A stretch of DNA of 64,000 nt, from assembly GCA_046331705.1 (NCBI GenBank), contig JAXLQJ010000021.1, forward strand, positions 1 through 64,000. Direction: 5' to 3'. The number at the start of each line of letters is the position of its first letter. Position 1 is the stretch's first letter. The translations under genes were made by a program, and so were the position numbers. Origin of the DNA: JADJOY01 sp046331705 [NCBI: bacterium]. GTDB taxonomy: Bacteria; JADJOY01. Below the pieces are notes generated by a model, which made no database searches, was not told the DNA's origin, and saw only the letters and a program-made list of their open reading frames with translations. Shown here in pieces: positions 17,750-26,181 of the stretch.

Positions 17750-18799
17750 ATGAACGAGCCCCGCACGCGCTCGCGCGACGTCTCTGCTCGCCTCGCGTCT
17801 CGAGTCGTCGCGCTGTTGCGCCGGCCCGTCTTGCCTGGTCCGGACGGTCCCTCGCGGTGGATCCCCTGGCTCGGCGCGCTGTTCACGATGGGCGTGGCGG
17901 CGGCGATCGGCGCGCCGCAGCTTCTCGGCGCACGCGAGAAGGCGCGCAGCGCGACGTCCGACAACCTCTACGTCGCGCTCAGCGGCGAGGTCGCGAGCGA
18001 GTTGGAAGGGGCGCTCAACGGCGGCACGGGCACGCTCGGTCCCGTCCCGAGCGTGGCGGCGTTGGTGGTTCCACCGCCGGCCCGCCTGCCACGATCCGCG
18101 ACACGAGCCGTCGTCTACTCGGGCGAGATGACGCTCGTGGCGCTCGACGTGCGACGGACAGCCTCGCGCGTGGTGCGCATCACGGAGAGCGTCGGCGGAA
18201 CCGTCGTGGCGCAAACCATCACCGGCGGTCGGCGCGAGCCCGCCAGCGCGACTCTCTCGCTGCGGGTGCCAACTCCCACCTTCCAGCCCGTGACCGAGCA
18301 GCTCGCCGCACTCGGTCACGTCGAGCATCAAACGGCCAAGGCCGTCGATCGGACCGACGACCACGCCGACCTCGAAGCGCGGCTGGTGGCGAAGCGGGCG
18401 CTGGAAACGCGATTGCTCGCGCTGCTCGAGCGCGCACCGGCGAACCTCGCGGACACACTCGCGGTCGAGACGGAGCTGGCGCGGGTGCGCGAGGAGATCG
18501 AGACGCTCGTCGGTCGCGGCGCCGGCCTGAGCTCGAGCGTGGAGCTCGCCGCGCTCGAGGTTCGGATCGACGAAGCGACGGGCGAGGCGCGCGGCTTCCG
18601 CGGCCGGCTGGCCGAACGGGCGGCCGCGATGCGCGCGTCGCTGGCGCGGTTCGCCGAAGCGCTCGGGCGCGTGGCCGCAGACGGCTTGCTGATCGCGCTT
18701 CCGCTCTCGCTCGCCGCGGCCGCGACGCTCGGCTGGGCGCGCCGGCGACGCCGCTCGCCGCGACCCGCGCGCCGCCCGATCGCCGAGGCACGGCGATGA
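17750..18799 (+). CDS. DUF4349 protein fused to the N-terminal half of a pilin-like domain
   Basis: This 349-residue protein starts with a membrane helix and then a pilin-like block, QLLGAREKARSATSDNLYVA with SGEVASEL after it (about residues 60-85). This aligns with the first half of the DEDNP protein at 12012-12734. From about residue 120 the sequence is DUF4349-like: a GG-x-V beta region, SLRVPTPTF, a DLEARL coiled-coil segment and AVETELARVREEIE. A C-terminal membrane helix and an Arg-rich tail end it. The second half of the pilin-like domain is the next gene, coupled by ATGA. Anchored in the inner membrane at both ends. Function unknown. Confidence 0.75.
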   Translation: MNEPRTRSRDVSARLASRVVALLRRPVLPGPDGPSRWIPWLGALFTMGVAAAIGAPQLLGAREKARSATSDNLYVALSGEVASELEGALNGGTGTLGPVPSVAALVVPPPARLPRSATRAVVYSGEMTLVALDVRRTASRVVRITESVGGTVVAQTITGGRREPASATLSLRVPTPTFQPVTEQLAALGHVEHQTAKAVDRTDDHADLEARLVAKRALETRLLALLERAPANLADTLAVETELARVREEIETLVGRGAGLSSSVELAALEVRIDEATGEARGFRGRLAERAAAMRASLARFAEALGRVAADGLLIALPLSLAAAATLGWARRRRRSPRPARRPIAEARR

Positions 18800-19185
18800 G
18801 CCACGGGCGAACGCTGCTCGCGATCGCGTGGCTCACGTCGCTCGTGGCGAGCTACCGGCTCGGCGTCGAGCGCGACGCGGAGCCGGCGCTCGTGCCACGG
18901 GTCGCGATCGTGGCCGCTTCGCCGCCTCCCGCGCCGCTTCCACCGGCGCCGCGCGACGCGGCGGCACTCACGCCCGCGCAGTTCGTGGCGCGCGGCGTGG
19001 TGGCGAAGCACGTCGACGAGGACAACCCGCTCGACCGCAATCAGCACGCGTACGTGCTGGGCGGCCCCGAGGACATCGTCCCCGCGCAGGTGGGACTGCT
19101 GCCCATCGGCGCCAACCGCATTCTCTTCTCGCAATACCCGCGCGTGGGCGCGCCGCTGCGCACCTTCAGCATCGCCGTGAACTGA
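18796..19185 (+). CDS. Anchored C-terminal half of the DEDNP pilin-like domain
   Basis: This 129-residue protein has an N-terminal signal anchor (residues 6-20), a Pro/Ala-rich linker (about 40-55), then the signature KHVDEDNPLDRNQHAY near 74-89 and the end block SQYPRVGAPLRTFSIAVN. These last 65 residues align with the C-terminal half of the 12012-12734 paralogue but lack its cysteines. The ATG overlaps the DUF4349 gene's stop, so the two proteins are made together and may reassemble one domain. Promoter: the sigma-54 motif at 17718. Confidence 0.72.
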   Translation: MSHGRTLLAIAWLTSLVASYRLGVERDAEPALVPRVAIVAASPPPAPLPPAPRDAAALTPAQFVARGVVAKHVDEDNPLDRNQHAYVLGGPEDIVPAQVGLLPIGANRILFSQYPRVGAPLRTFSIAVN

Positions 19186-19203
19186 GCGCGGGCGGCGTCG
19201 GGC

Positions 19204-20835
19204 TCAGGCGCCGACCTCGCGCTGCAGGACGGTCGGGTGCAACCACGCGGTGCTCGTCTCGGGATGGTCGAGCGTGTAGTGCAGCCCACGGCTCTCGCGG
19301 CGCTCGAGCGCCGAACGAATGATCAGGTCCGCGACGATGGCGATGTTGCGCAGCTCGATCAGATCGGCGGTCACCACCGAATCCCAGTAGTACGCGTGGA
19401 TCTCCTTCCAGATCAGATCGATCCGCGCCTTGGCGCGCTTGAGGCGCTTGTCGGTGCGCACGATGCCGACGTAGTTCCACATGAAGCGTCGGATCTCGTC
19501 CCAGTTCTGGGTGACGACGACCGACTCGTCGCTGTCGACCGCGTGGCCCGGGTTCCAGCGCGGCGGCTCCGGACCGACGCGTCGCTTTGGATCGCGCAAC
19601 CGACCCCGAACCGCCTCGGCGGCCCGGTACGCGAACACGATTGCCTCGAGCAACGAGTTCGACGCCAAGCGATTCGCGCCGTGGAGCCCGGTGTACGCGA
19701 CCTCTCCCGCTGCGAAGAGGTCGGGGATCGAGGTCTCGCCGTGCAGGTCCGTCATGACGCCGCCGCACGCGTAATGCGCGGCGGGCACCACGGGGATGGG
19801 GCCGGTGGTCATGTCGTAGCCGAACTCCAGGCAGCGCGCGTGGATGTTGGGAAAGCGCTCGCGGATCCAGTCCGCCGGCTTGTGGCTCAGGTCGAGCAGC
19901 ACGTACTCGTCGCCGCGCCGCTTCATCTCCGCGTCGATGGCGCGCGCCACGATGTCGCGCGGCGCGAGCTCGGCCAGCTCGTGGTAGCCGCGCATGAACG
20001 GCGTGCCGTCGGTGCGCTTCAGGATCGCGCCCTCTCCGCGCACGGCCTCGGAGATCAGGAAGCTCTTGGCGCGCGGGTGATAGAGGCAGGTCGGGTGGAA
20101 CTGGAAGAACTCCATGTTCGCCACCCGCGCTCCGGCGCGGTAGCCGATCGCGACGCCGTCGCCTGTCGCGATGTCCGGGTTCGAGGTGTAGAGATAGACC
20201 TTCCCGGCGCCACCGGTGGCGAGCAACGTCACATCGGCGGTCACGGTCGTCACCCGGCCGGTCGTCCGATCCAGGATGTAGGCGCCTTCGCAGCGATCCA
20301 CGGCGGCGCTGGGATCGAGCTTGCGGCGGGTGATGAGATCGATGGCGATGTGGTTCTCGAGGATGCGAATGCGCGAGGTGGAGTCCGCACGCGCGAGCAG
20401 CGCGCGCTGGATCTCCCGCCCAGTCCAGTCCTCCGCGTGGAGCACCCGGCGGGCCGAGTGCCCACCCTCGCGCGTCAGGTCGTAGTGCGCGGCGGCGCCT
20501 TCGCCGCTGCGCGTGAACTCGACGCCCCAGGCGAGCAGATCGGCGATCCGGTCGGGGGCCTCCCGCACCACGGCCTCGACGACGGTGCGATCGCAGAGCC
20601 CCGCGCCGGCGCGCAGCGTGTCCTCGATGTGGGCGTCGAACGAGTCGTCCGCCGACTGGACGCTGGCGATGCCGCCCTGCGCCTGGCTCGTGTTCGAGGT
20701 GTCGCGCTGCATCTTGGTGACGACCAAGACATCCGCGCCCTCGAGGTAGATACTGAACGCCAGGCCGGCGATGCCGCTGCCCATGACGAGGCAGTCGACG
20801 TGGATTCGGTCTTCGGTGGAAGCGCTGCTCGGCAT
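19204..20835 (-). CDS. nadB: L-aspartate oxidase
   Basis: This 543-residue flavoprotein oxidises L-aspartate to iminoaspartate, the first step of NAD synthesis with NadA. It has the FAD dinucleotide motif [15 protein letters not shown] near residues 17-31, the family segment [11 protein letters not shown] near 47, the substrate-region [10 protein letters not shown] near 245, and [14 protein letters not shown] near 395, all diagnostic of NadB and related to the fumarate reductase flavoproteins. ATG 20835 is chosen because the 190 residues encoded upstream in frame lack similarity and cross the promoters of the divergent gene. nadA and nadC are not in the window. Confidence 0.94.
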   Translation of the reverse strand: MPSSASTEDRIHVDCLVMGSGIAGLAFSIYLEGADVLVVTKMQRDTSNTSQAQGGIASVQSADDSFDAHIEDTLRAGAGLCDRTVVEAVVREAPDRIADLLAWGVEFTRSGEGAAAHYDLTREGGHSARRVLHAEDWTGREIQRALLARADSTSRIRILENHIAIDLITRRKLDPSAAVDRCEGAYILDRTTGRVTTVTADVTLLATGGAGKVYLYTSNPDIATGDGVAIGYRAGARVANMEFFQFHPTCLYHPRAKSFLISEAVRGEGAILKRTDGTPFMRGYHELAELAPRDIVARAIDAEMKRRGDEYVLLDLSHKPADWIRERFPNIHARCLEFGYDMTTGPIPVVPAAHYACGGVMTDLHGETSIPDLFAAGEVAYTGLHGANRLASNSLLEAIVFAYRAAEAVRGRLRDPKRRVGPEPPRWNPGHAVDSDESVVVTQNWDEIRRFMWNYVGIVRTDKRLKRAKARIDLIWKEIHAYYWDSVVTADLIELRNIAIVADLIIRSALERRESRGLHYTLDHPETSTAWLHPTVLQREVGA

Positions 20836-20880
20836 GTCCTCACCCGGTGATCTCACTCCGACGGTCGCCAAACTGGACGT

Positions 20881-20896
20881 TGGCACGAGGTTCGCA
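20881..20896 (+). promoter_or_regulatory. Sigma-54-like promoter upstream of the lytic transglycosylase
   Basis: TGGCACGAGGTTCGCA matches TGGCACG exactly, has GG and GC ten bases apart, and differs from TTGCA by one base (TCGCA). It lies just upstream of a sigma-70-type promoter on the same strand. No activator dyad like those at 12849 and 17608 was seen nearby. Confidence 0.45.
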
Positions 20897-20909
20897 TCGA
20901 GCCCCAGCG

Positions 20910-20939
20910 TTGACAACGTTCGAGGGGCCTTCCTAGGAT
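20910..20939 (+). promoter_or_regulatory. Sigma-70-type promoter for the lytic transglycosylase
   Basis: A perfect TTGACA at 20910-20915 is followed by an 18-base spacer and TAGGAT at 20934-20939. Transcription would start near 20946. An in-frame ATG at 20938 lies inside the -10 box, which argues for the ATG at 21049 as the true start. Confidence 0.65.
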
Positions 20940-21048
20940 GGCCCCTCTCGATGACGAGCCCGCCTCCGCATCGGCACCGGTTACGGTCGCCGATCCGATG
21001 GGGCCGCCCCAGCGGGGCGTTCAGAGCGAGCTCGAGAAGATCGTGCGC

Positions 21049-21750
21049 ATGAGACGAGTCGAGACCGCCGTCGCCGCCGTGCTCGCCAGCGTGGGCCTCA
21101 TGCTCATGCCAAGCACCGGCAAAGCCGACATCTACCGCTACGTCGACGCCAAAGGCGTCATTCATTTCAGCAACATCCCCCGAGGTCCCGGCGCCCAGAA
21201 CGCGAAGCGCATGGTGGCCGAATCCAAGAAGACCGGACGCTCGGTCTACCTCGGCTACCGCACCGGCATCTGGAGCGCGGACTTCTACCGCAAGGTCAGC
21301 TCGGCCGAGCTCAAGCGACGGCGGGCCCTGTACGAACCGCTCATCAACCAGGCCGCGCTGGCCCAGGGGCTCGATCCGAACCTCGTCAAGGCCGTGGCGC
21401 ACATCGAGTCGGGATTCAATTCCATGGCGCGGTCACCGGCCGGTGCGATGGGCATCATGCAGCTCATGCCCGGCACCGCCGACCTCGTCGACGTCGCCAA
21501 CGCCTGGGATCCGGCGGACAACATCAACGGCGGCTGCCGCTATCTCAAGCAGATGCTCGAGCGCTTCAAGGGCGACGTCCGGCTGGCGCTTGCCGCGTAC
21601 AACGCGGGACCGGAAAACGTCGAGAAATACGGCGGCATCCCGCCCTTCCAAGAAACGCAACAGTACGTGAGATCGGTCGCCTACCAGCACCGCGTGTATA
21701 CGACCGAGAGCCTCTCGGCGGCGCCCGAGACGCGCGTCGCGAGCCGCTGA
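21049..21750 (+). CDS. Secreted lytic transglycosylase with N-terminal DUF4124
   Basis: This 233-residue protein cleaves peptidoglycan glycan strands. A signal peptide covers residues 1-25. A DUF4124 motif, [17 protein letters not shown], follows directly, then the SLT domain with the catalytic Glu in [17 protein letters not shown] near residue 118, [13 protein letters not shown] near 131 and [12 protein letters not shown] near 180. ATG 21049 is chosen because it begins the signal peptide and the upstream ATG at 20938 falls inside a promoter. It is divergent from nadB, and a sigma-54-like and a sigma-70-type promoter precede it. Confidence 0.9.
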   Translation: MRRVETAVAAVLASVGLMLMPSTGKADIYRYVDAKGVIHFSNIPRGPGAQNAKRMVAESKKTGRSVYLGYRTGIWSADFYRKVSSAELKRRRALYEPLINQAALAQGLDPNLVKAVAHIESGFNSMARSPAGAMGIMQLMPGTADLVDVANAWDPADNINGGCRYLKQMLERFKGDVRLALAAYNAGPENVEKYGGIPPFQETQQYVRSVAYQHRVYTTESLSAAPETRVASR

Positions 21751-21793
21751 TCCGCGTCGTCGCTCGTTCCCTCGAATCCCCCCGGACCCGCGA

Positions 21794-22471
21794 ATGACGC
21801 CACCCGACGGTGCGGCGAACCCCTCGGGCTCCGCGCGCCGGAGCGTGTGGAACGTCCCCAACATCCTGACGGCGTCCCGCATCGCGGTGGTGCCGTTCGT
21901 GATCTTCCTCCTGTGGTACGAGCACCACATGGGCTGGGAGCGGCCCGCGGATGCCTCGCCGGCCGGTCCAGGACGATGGACGTCCTTCGGCGCCGCGTTC
22001 CTCTATCTGGTCGCCGGGATCACCGACCTCATCGACGGCCGCATCGCGCGCAAGACCGGCACGCAGACGGTGCTCGGCCAGCTGCTCGACCCGCTCGCCG
22101 ACAAGCTCGTCCTCGCGGCGGGCTGCATCATGCTCATCCCGATGGAGCGGTTGCCGGCGTGGGTGGCGTTCGTGCTCATCGGGCGCGAGATCCTGGTCAC
22201 CGGGCTGCGTGGCATCGCCAGCACCCGCGGTGTCGTGATCGCCGCGCAGGACCTGGGCAAGCGCAAGGCCACGTTCCAGGCGATCAGCATCAATCTGTTG
22301 ATCCTGCACTACCGGAGCGTGGGGCTCGACGTGCGCGCGATCGGCAACGTGATGCTGGTCTTCGCGGTCTTCTACACGCTCTATTCGGGCTGGGATTACT
22401 GCCGCGCGTTCCTGCCGGGGATCATCGAGGCATCGAGGCAGGCACCGGCGAGCACCCAGCCGTCGGCGTGA
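21794..22471 (+). CDS. pgsA: CDP-diacylglycerol-glycerol-3-phosphate 3-phosphatidyltransferase
   Basis: This 225-residue inner-membrane enzyme makes phosphatidylglycerol phosphate. The CDP-alcohol phosphotransferase signature D-G-x2-A-R-x8-G-x3-D-x3-D is present near residues 81-103 (DGRIARKTGTQ, then LLDPLADK). WNVPNILTASRIAVVPFVIF at the start is the standard PgsA opening, and about five membrane segments follow. It lies 43 bp after the transglycosylase and may share its promoters. A perfect 8-bp hairpin (22510-22528) lies between it and the next gene. Confidence 0.9.
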   Translation: MTPPDGAANPSGSARRSVWNVPNILTASRIAVVPFVIFLLWYEHHMGWERPADASPAGPGRWTSFGAAFLYLVAGITDLIDGRIARKTGTQTVLGQLLDPLADKLVLAAGCIMLIPMERLPAWVAFVLIGREILVTGLRGIASTRGVVIAAQDLGKRKATFQAISINLLILHYRSVGLDVRAIGNVMLVFAVFYTLYSGWDYCRAFLPGIIEASRQAPASTQPSA

Positions 22472-22547
22472 GCGGCGCGGCGCCGAGCCGTGGCTGCAGA
22501 CGCGAGTCGGCCTCGCGTGGCGCGAGGCTCGCTCGGGAGCCGGTCGC

Positions 22548-24251
22548 TTGAGACGTGCATCGCCGGACGGAATCCGCGGCCGGACGTTGATCCCGGGACT
22601 CATCGCCGCCGACGCGCTGGCGACGGTGGCGCTCGCGTACCGCGGGATCGATCGCCTGCTGCTCGGCATCTCCGACGCGCTGCCGCTCGGGGCGGCCGCG
22701 ACCTCCGCGAGCCTCTCGCTCGGCGCCGCGGCGGCGCTCGCTCTGGCCTCCGAGCGGCTGTGCCGATCCCACCCGGCGCGCGCGCGGGCCGCCCGATGGT
22801 GGGAGGCCCCGGCATCGTTCGCGGGTGTGGCCGTGCTCGCGGTGATCCTCGGCGAGCATCTCGTGCCGTTGCCCACGCCGCTCGCGAACCTCACGTGGGA
22901 TTGGCACGCGCTGGTGGGAAACCTCGACGCGTCGATGCACGTCTCGCGCGACCTCGCGAAGGCCGCCTTGGCGATCTGGCTCTCGCTGGTGTGGGCGTTG
23001 GCGCTCGATGGACCCGTGTCGCGTGGCTGGACACGGCTGCTGCTCACGATCTGGGGCGCGAGCGCCGTCGGCCTGGTGTTCAGGGCGGACGCGCTCGCGG
23101 CCGTGCGGCCGCTCGCCGCGCTGCTCGCGCTGCTGCCGCTGATCGCGCTCGCGCTGGCGGAATCGGGACGACCCCACGGCGCGGCCCGGGTGACCCTCGC
23201 GGCGGCGCTGCTCTCGTTCGTGGGGCTGCACGCCAGCGGCCTCGCTCCCCTGAGCGCCCGTGGGCGAGATGGGGCGCTGGCCGATGCGGCGAGCGTCGCA
23301 GCCGCGGAGGGGAGCACGGCGCTACCCGTCGCCGCGCTGGCGATCTCCCAGGACGGGAGGCTCGCCGCGGCGGCGCTCACCAGCGACGAAGGGTTGGCGC
23401 AGATCGATCTCGCGAGCGGGCAAGCGGCGCTGCTCGGCCTCGGCGCGCCCGTCGCGGCGCTGGCCGTGGACGCGCGCACCGGCACCGTCGCGGCGCGCGC
23501 CCCCCAGCACCGAGTCCTGCTGACGTTGCGCCTCGAGCCGCTCACGGTGCTGCGCAGCGTGCTGGTGCCGGGCCATCCCATCGGCTCGCTGAGCGCGGTG
23601 GCGGCGCGCTCGGGACGCGTGCTGCTCGCCAATCGTCCCGGCGCCGGCCTCGACGAATACGCCCTCGACACGCTGAGCTTCGTGGCCGAGCACCCGCTCA
23701 GCTCGACCCCCGACGCCGCGCTTCACTACGTCGCGACGCAGCTCGCCGCGGACCCGGCGACGGGCGCGTGGTACGCGGCGGTGGCGAGTGTCGAGACGAC
23801 GGGCGACCGCCAGCTCACGCGGATCGAGCCCGGGCGCAACGGCAAGCGCATCACCGCGCCCATCGCCGGTGCCGACGCGCTCGCCGTGGCGGCGCATCCG
23901 GGCGGCGGGAGCCGGGTGTTCGTGGCCAACGCTCGCACGGGAACCATCCAGATGCTGGATGGCGAGACGCTCGCGCTGCTGCGTGAGGCGCGCGGGCCGG
24001 TCGACGTGCGCGCCGTCGCCTGGGAACCGCGCCGGGAGGTGCTGCTGGCGATGGGACGGATGTCGCGTCAGCTCGCCGCGGTCGACCTGCGGTTGGGACG
24101 CACGGTCAAGGCATCCGCGCTGGCCGCGGTGCCACGAGCGATGGTCCTCGACTTCCAGCACGACCGCGTGCTGGTGGGCGGCGATCGCGGCTTGCTCGCG
24201 GTGGACCTCACCCGCTGGCTCTACCCGGCGCCCGCGGCCGGCGCACGCTGA
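22548..24251 (+). CDS. Membrane protein with a C-terminal beta-propeller-like repeat region
   Basis: This 567-residue protein starts with TTG at 22548, supported by GGGAG eight bases upstream. Residues 10-230 contain about six membrane helices. Residues 250-560 are built of repeated short strands of the type AISQDGRLAAAALT, IDLASGQAALL and VAWEPRREVLLAMG, as in WD40/YVTN-like propellers. I do not recognise a named family. It converges with a gene of the same architecture, their 3' ends overlapping by 31 bp. The propeller is probably periplasmic. Confidence 0.65.
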   Translation: MRRASPDGIRGRTLIPGLIAADALATVALAYRGIDRLLLGISDALPLGAAATSASLSLGAAAALALASERLCRSHPARARAARWWEAPASFAGVAVLAVILGEHLVPLPTPLANLTWDWHALVGNLDASMHVSRDLAKAALAIWLSLVWALALDGPVSRGWTRLLLTIWGASAVGLVFRADALAAVRPLAALLALLPLIALALAESGRPHGAARVTLAAALLSFVGLHASGLAPLSARGRDGALADAASVAAAEGSTALPVAALAISQDGRLAAAALTSDEGLAQIDLASGQAALLGLGAPVAALAVDARTGTVAARAPQHRVLLTLRLEPLTVLRSVLVPGHPIGSLSAVAARSGRVLLANRPGAGLDEYALDTLSFVAEHPLSSTPDAALHYVATQLAADPATGAWYAAVASVETTGDRQLTRIEPGRNGKRITAPIAGADALAVAAHPGGGSRVFVANARTGTIQMLDGETLALLREARGPVDVRAVAWEPRREVLLAMGRMSRQLAAVDLRLGRTVKASALAAVPRAMVLDFQHDRVLVGGDRGLLAVDLTRWLYPAPAAGAR

Positions 24252-25963
24252 GCCTCGCCGAGGAACGCGCCGAGCTCCACGCGGAACACGCCGTCCTCGC
24301 TGCCGAGGTAGAGGCGATCGGTGGCGGGGTCGAGCGCCAGCGACATCGACTTGTTGCCGACGCGCTCGCGGGCGAGCACCGCCTCGTCGCCGTAGCGAAT
24401 CGCCCACAGCTCGCCAGGCAAGAACGCGATCGCGAGCAGCAGGTCGCGGCGCGCGTCGTACGCCATGGCACGGACGTTGAGCGGACCGACGATGGTGCGG
24501 CGGGGCGCGAGGGTCGTCGCGTCGAGCTCGAAGACGCGGTCCGTGAAGAACCCGGCCGTGAAGATCGCGTTGCGCTCGGGCACCCACAGGATCGCGAGGC
24601 CGCCGTCGGGCACCTCGTGCTGGGCGACCACCGTGAGCGTGTCGAGGTCGACGCGCACGAGCAGGTAGCGACCGGCGGCGTCGACCGCGCCCAGCTCGAC
24701 CACCAGGAACCGCCGCTCCGCGTCGCCGACGGCCTCCCAGGCACCGCTGCGGTAACGCGTGAGCCCCTGATCGCGAAAGGAGAGCGTGCGCCGGATCGCG
24801 CCGCTCGCCAGATCCACCTCGGCGACGCTCGGGAGCTCGGTGTAGACGACGTACGCGGACTCGGAGCCCACGAGAAAGCTCATCGGCACCCGCCGCCCCG
24901 GGCCTTTGAGCGCGATCGCGTCGGGCTCGATCGCGAACGGATCCTTGGAGATCCGGAGCATCGTGCCGAGCACCCAATCGAGCGCCAGCAGGCGGCTGGG
25001 ATCGGGCGACGGACGCAGATGACGCACCAATCCGTTGCCGACCTCGATGGGCGCGAGCGTGCCGTTGCCGAGATCGAGTCGCAGGATCCCCGAGGTGGGT
25101 CCGTACGCCGAGTAGATGGCGTTGCGGCCCGAGTCCAGCTCGAAATCCCGCAGGAACGCGAGCGGCACCTCGGGTGCCGCGCCGCCCACCGGATAGATCC
25201 GCGTCACACCGGGGTGCGACGCGAAGTCCGCGTGGCCGAACGGCAGCACCCCGAGGTAGTGAACGAGCAGGCCGCCCATCGTCACGCCGATCGCGGCCGC
25301 GCGCGCCGCCAGCCGCGCGCGGCCGCGCGCGAGCCCGACGGCGGCGACCGCCCAGGGCAGCACGTACGCGATCAAGTACACGATGATCCGCGCGCCCGCG
25401 GTGATTCGAGACAGCCACACCACCAACGTCGCGGCGATCGCGATCGGCACCAGCGCCGTCGCGAGACCCGCGCGGCGCGAGTCGCGCGTGAGCGCCGCGA
25501 ACACCACGTGCAGGGCGAAGAGCGCCGCACCCGCCCAGCCGATCCACGGCGTGAGCCGCCCGAGCAAGACGAAGTTCGCGGGGATCTTCGCCCATTCCTG
25601 GGCGAGCCAGAGCCACGAGATGCCCTCGTTGCCGCCCCACACCGCCAAACCCACCGGCACCGCGATGGTCACGCCGATGAAGCCGGCTTCCAGCACCAGC
25701 TCGCGCGGGCGGCGCAGCGTGAGCGCCGTGGCGCGCGCGATCCAGCCGAGCGCCGCGAGCACCGCGAGCCAGCCAGCCACGGCCGTGCTCGCCGCGCCAG
25801 GCGCGAGCACGCCGTCGGCGCCCTGGAGCCCGGCGCGAATCGCCAGATAGATCGCCGCGACCGAGAGCGGCGCGTCCATGGCGAGCCACACGCCCGCCGC
25901 CACGCCGGGCGCACGGCGAGACGGCGAATCGGCGGCGAGGGTCGGGAGGCTCACGGAGTCCAA
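24221..25963 (-). CDS. Membrane protein with a C-terminal beta-propeller-like repeat region
   Basis: This 580-residue protein has about seven membrane helices in residues 25-270 and then repeated strands (ILRLDLGNGTLAPIEVG, EVDLASGAIRRTLSF, VFELDATTLAPRRTIVG, LALDPATDRLYLGSEDG) that look like a six- or seven-bladed propeller. TTG 25963 opens the frame with no good ribosome-binding site; GTG three codons later is an alternative. The architecture mirrors the gene at 22548, so the two may be diverged paralogues arranged tail to tail. Function unknown. Confidence 0.65.
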   Translation of the reverse strand: MDSVSLPTLAADSPSRRAPGVAAGVWLAMDAPLSVAAIYLAIRAGLQGADGVLAPGAASTAVAGWLAVLAALGWIARATALTLRRPRELVLEAGFIGVTIAVPVGLAVWGGNEGISWLWLAQEWAKIPANFVLLGRLTPWIGWAGAALFALHVVFAALTRDSRRAGLATALVPIAIAATLVVWLSRITAGARIIVYLIAYVLPWAVAAVGLARGRARLAARAAAIGVTMGGLLVHYLGVLPFGHADFASHPGVTRIYPVGGAAPEVPLAFLRDFELDSGRNAIYSAYGPTSGILRLDLGNGTLAPIEVGNGLVRHLRPSPDPSRLLALDWVLGTMLRISKDPFAIEPDAIALKGPGRRVPMSFLVGSESAYVVYTELPSVAEVDLASGAIRRTLSFRDQGLTRYRSGAWEAVGDAERRFLVVELGAVDAAGRYLLVRVDLDTLTVVAQHEVPDGGLAILWVPERNAIFTAGFFTDRVFELDATTLAPRRTIVGPLNVRAMAYDARRDLLLAIAFLPGELWAIRYGDEAVLARERVGNKSMSLALDPATDRLYLGSEDGVFRVELGAFLGEAQRAPAAGAG

Positions 25964-25984
25964 TCACCCGGCGGCGAGGCGCGG

Positions 25985-26012
25985 ATCATACGGTCTCGTC
26001 CGGAGGGAACAA
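25985..26012 (-). promoter_or_regulatory. Possible sigma-70-type promoter for the gene at 25963
   Basis: On the minus strand TTGTTC (26012-26007) is separated by 16 bases from TATGAT (25990-25985). The -10 is good, the -35 weak. The start would be about 16 bases before the TTG initiation codon. Confidence 0.35.
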
Positions 26013-26181
26013 ACCCACGACGCGAGTCGCGAACGCGACCTGCTGCGCACGTCCGCTCGCGGCGGCGCGAGTCGACGTAGACTCGTCGCGCGGGGCGGCG
26101 TAGCCTCGCCAGCGGCACGACGAGGTTCCCCACGCGCGACACCCACTCCCCTCGAGGGTGGGGTGATCCGAGGAGCGTCCC

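Noticed and set aside
20938-21048. 37-residue N-terminal extension of the transglycosylase
   Set aside because: The ATG lies in a promoter -10 box, and the extension would bury the signal peptide.
23322-25967. 881-residue minus-strand open frame
   Set aside because: It is an alternative frame of the real 580-residue protein at 24221-25963 and the antisense of the 22548 gene. Its composition is Arg/Ala-rich without conserved motifs.
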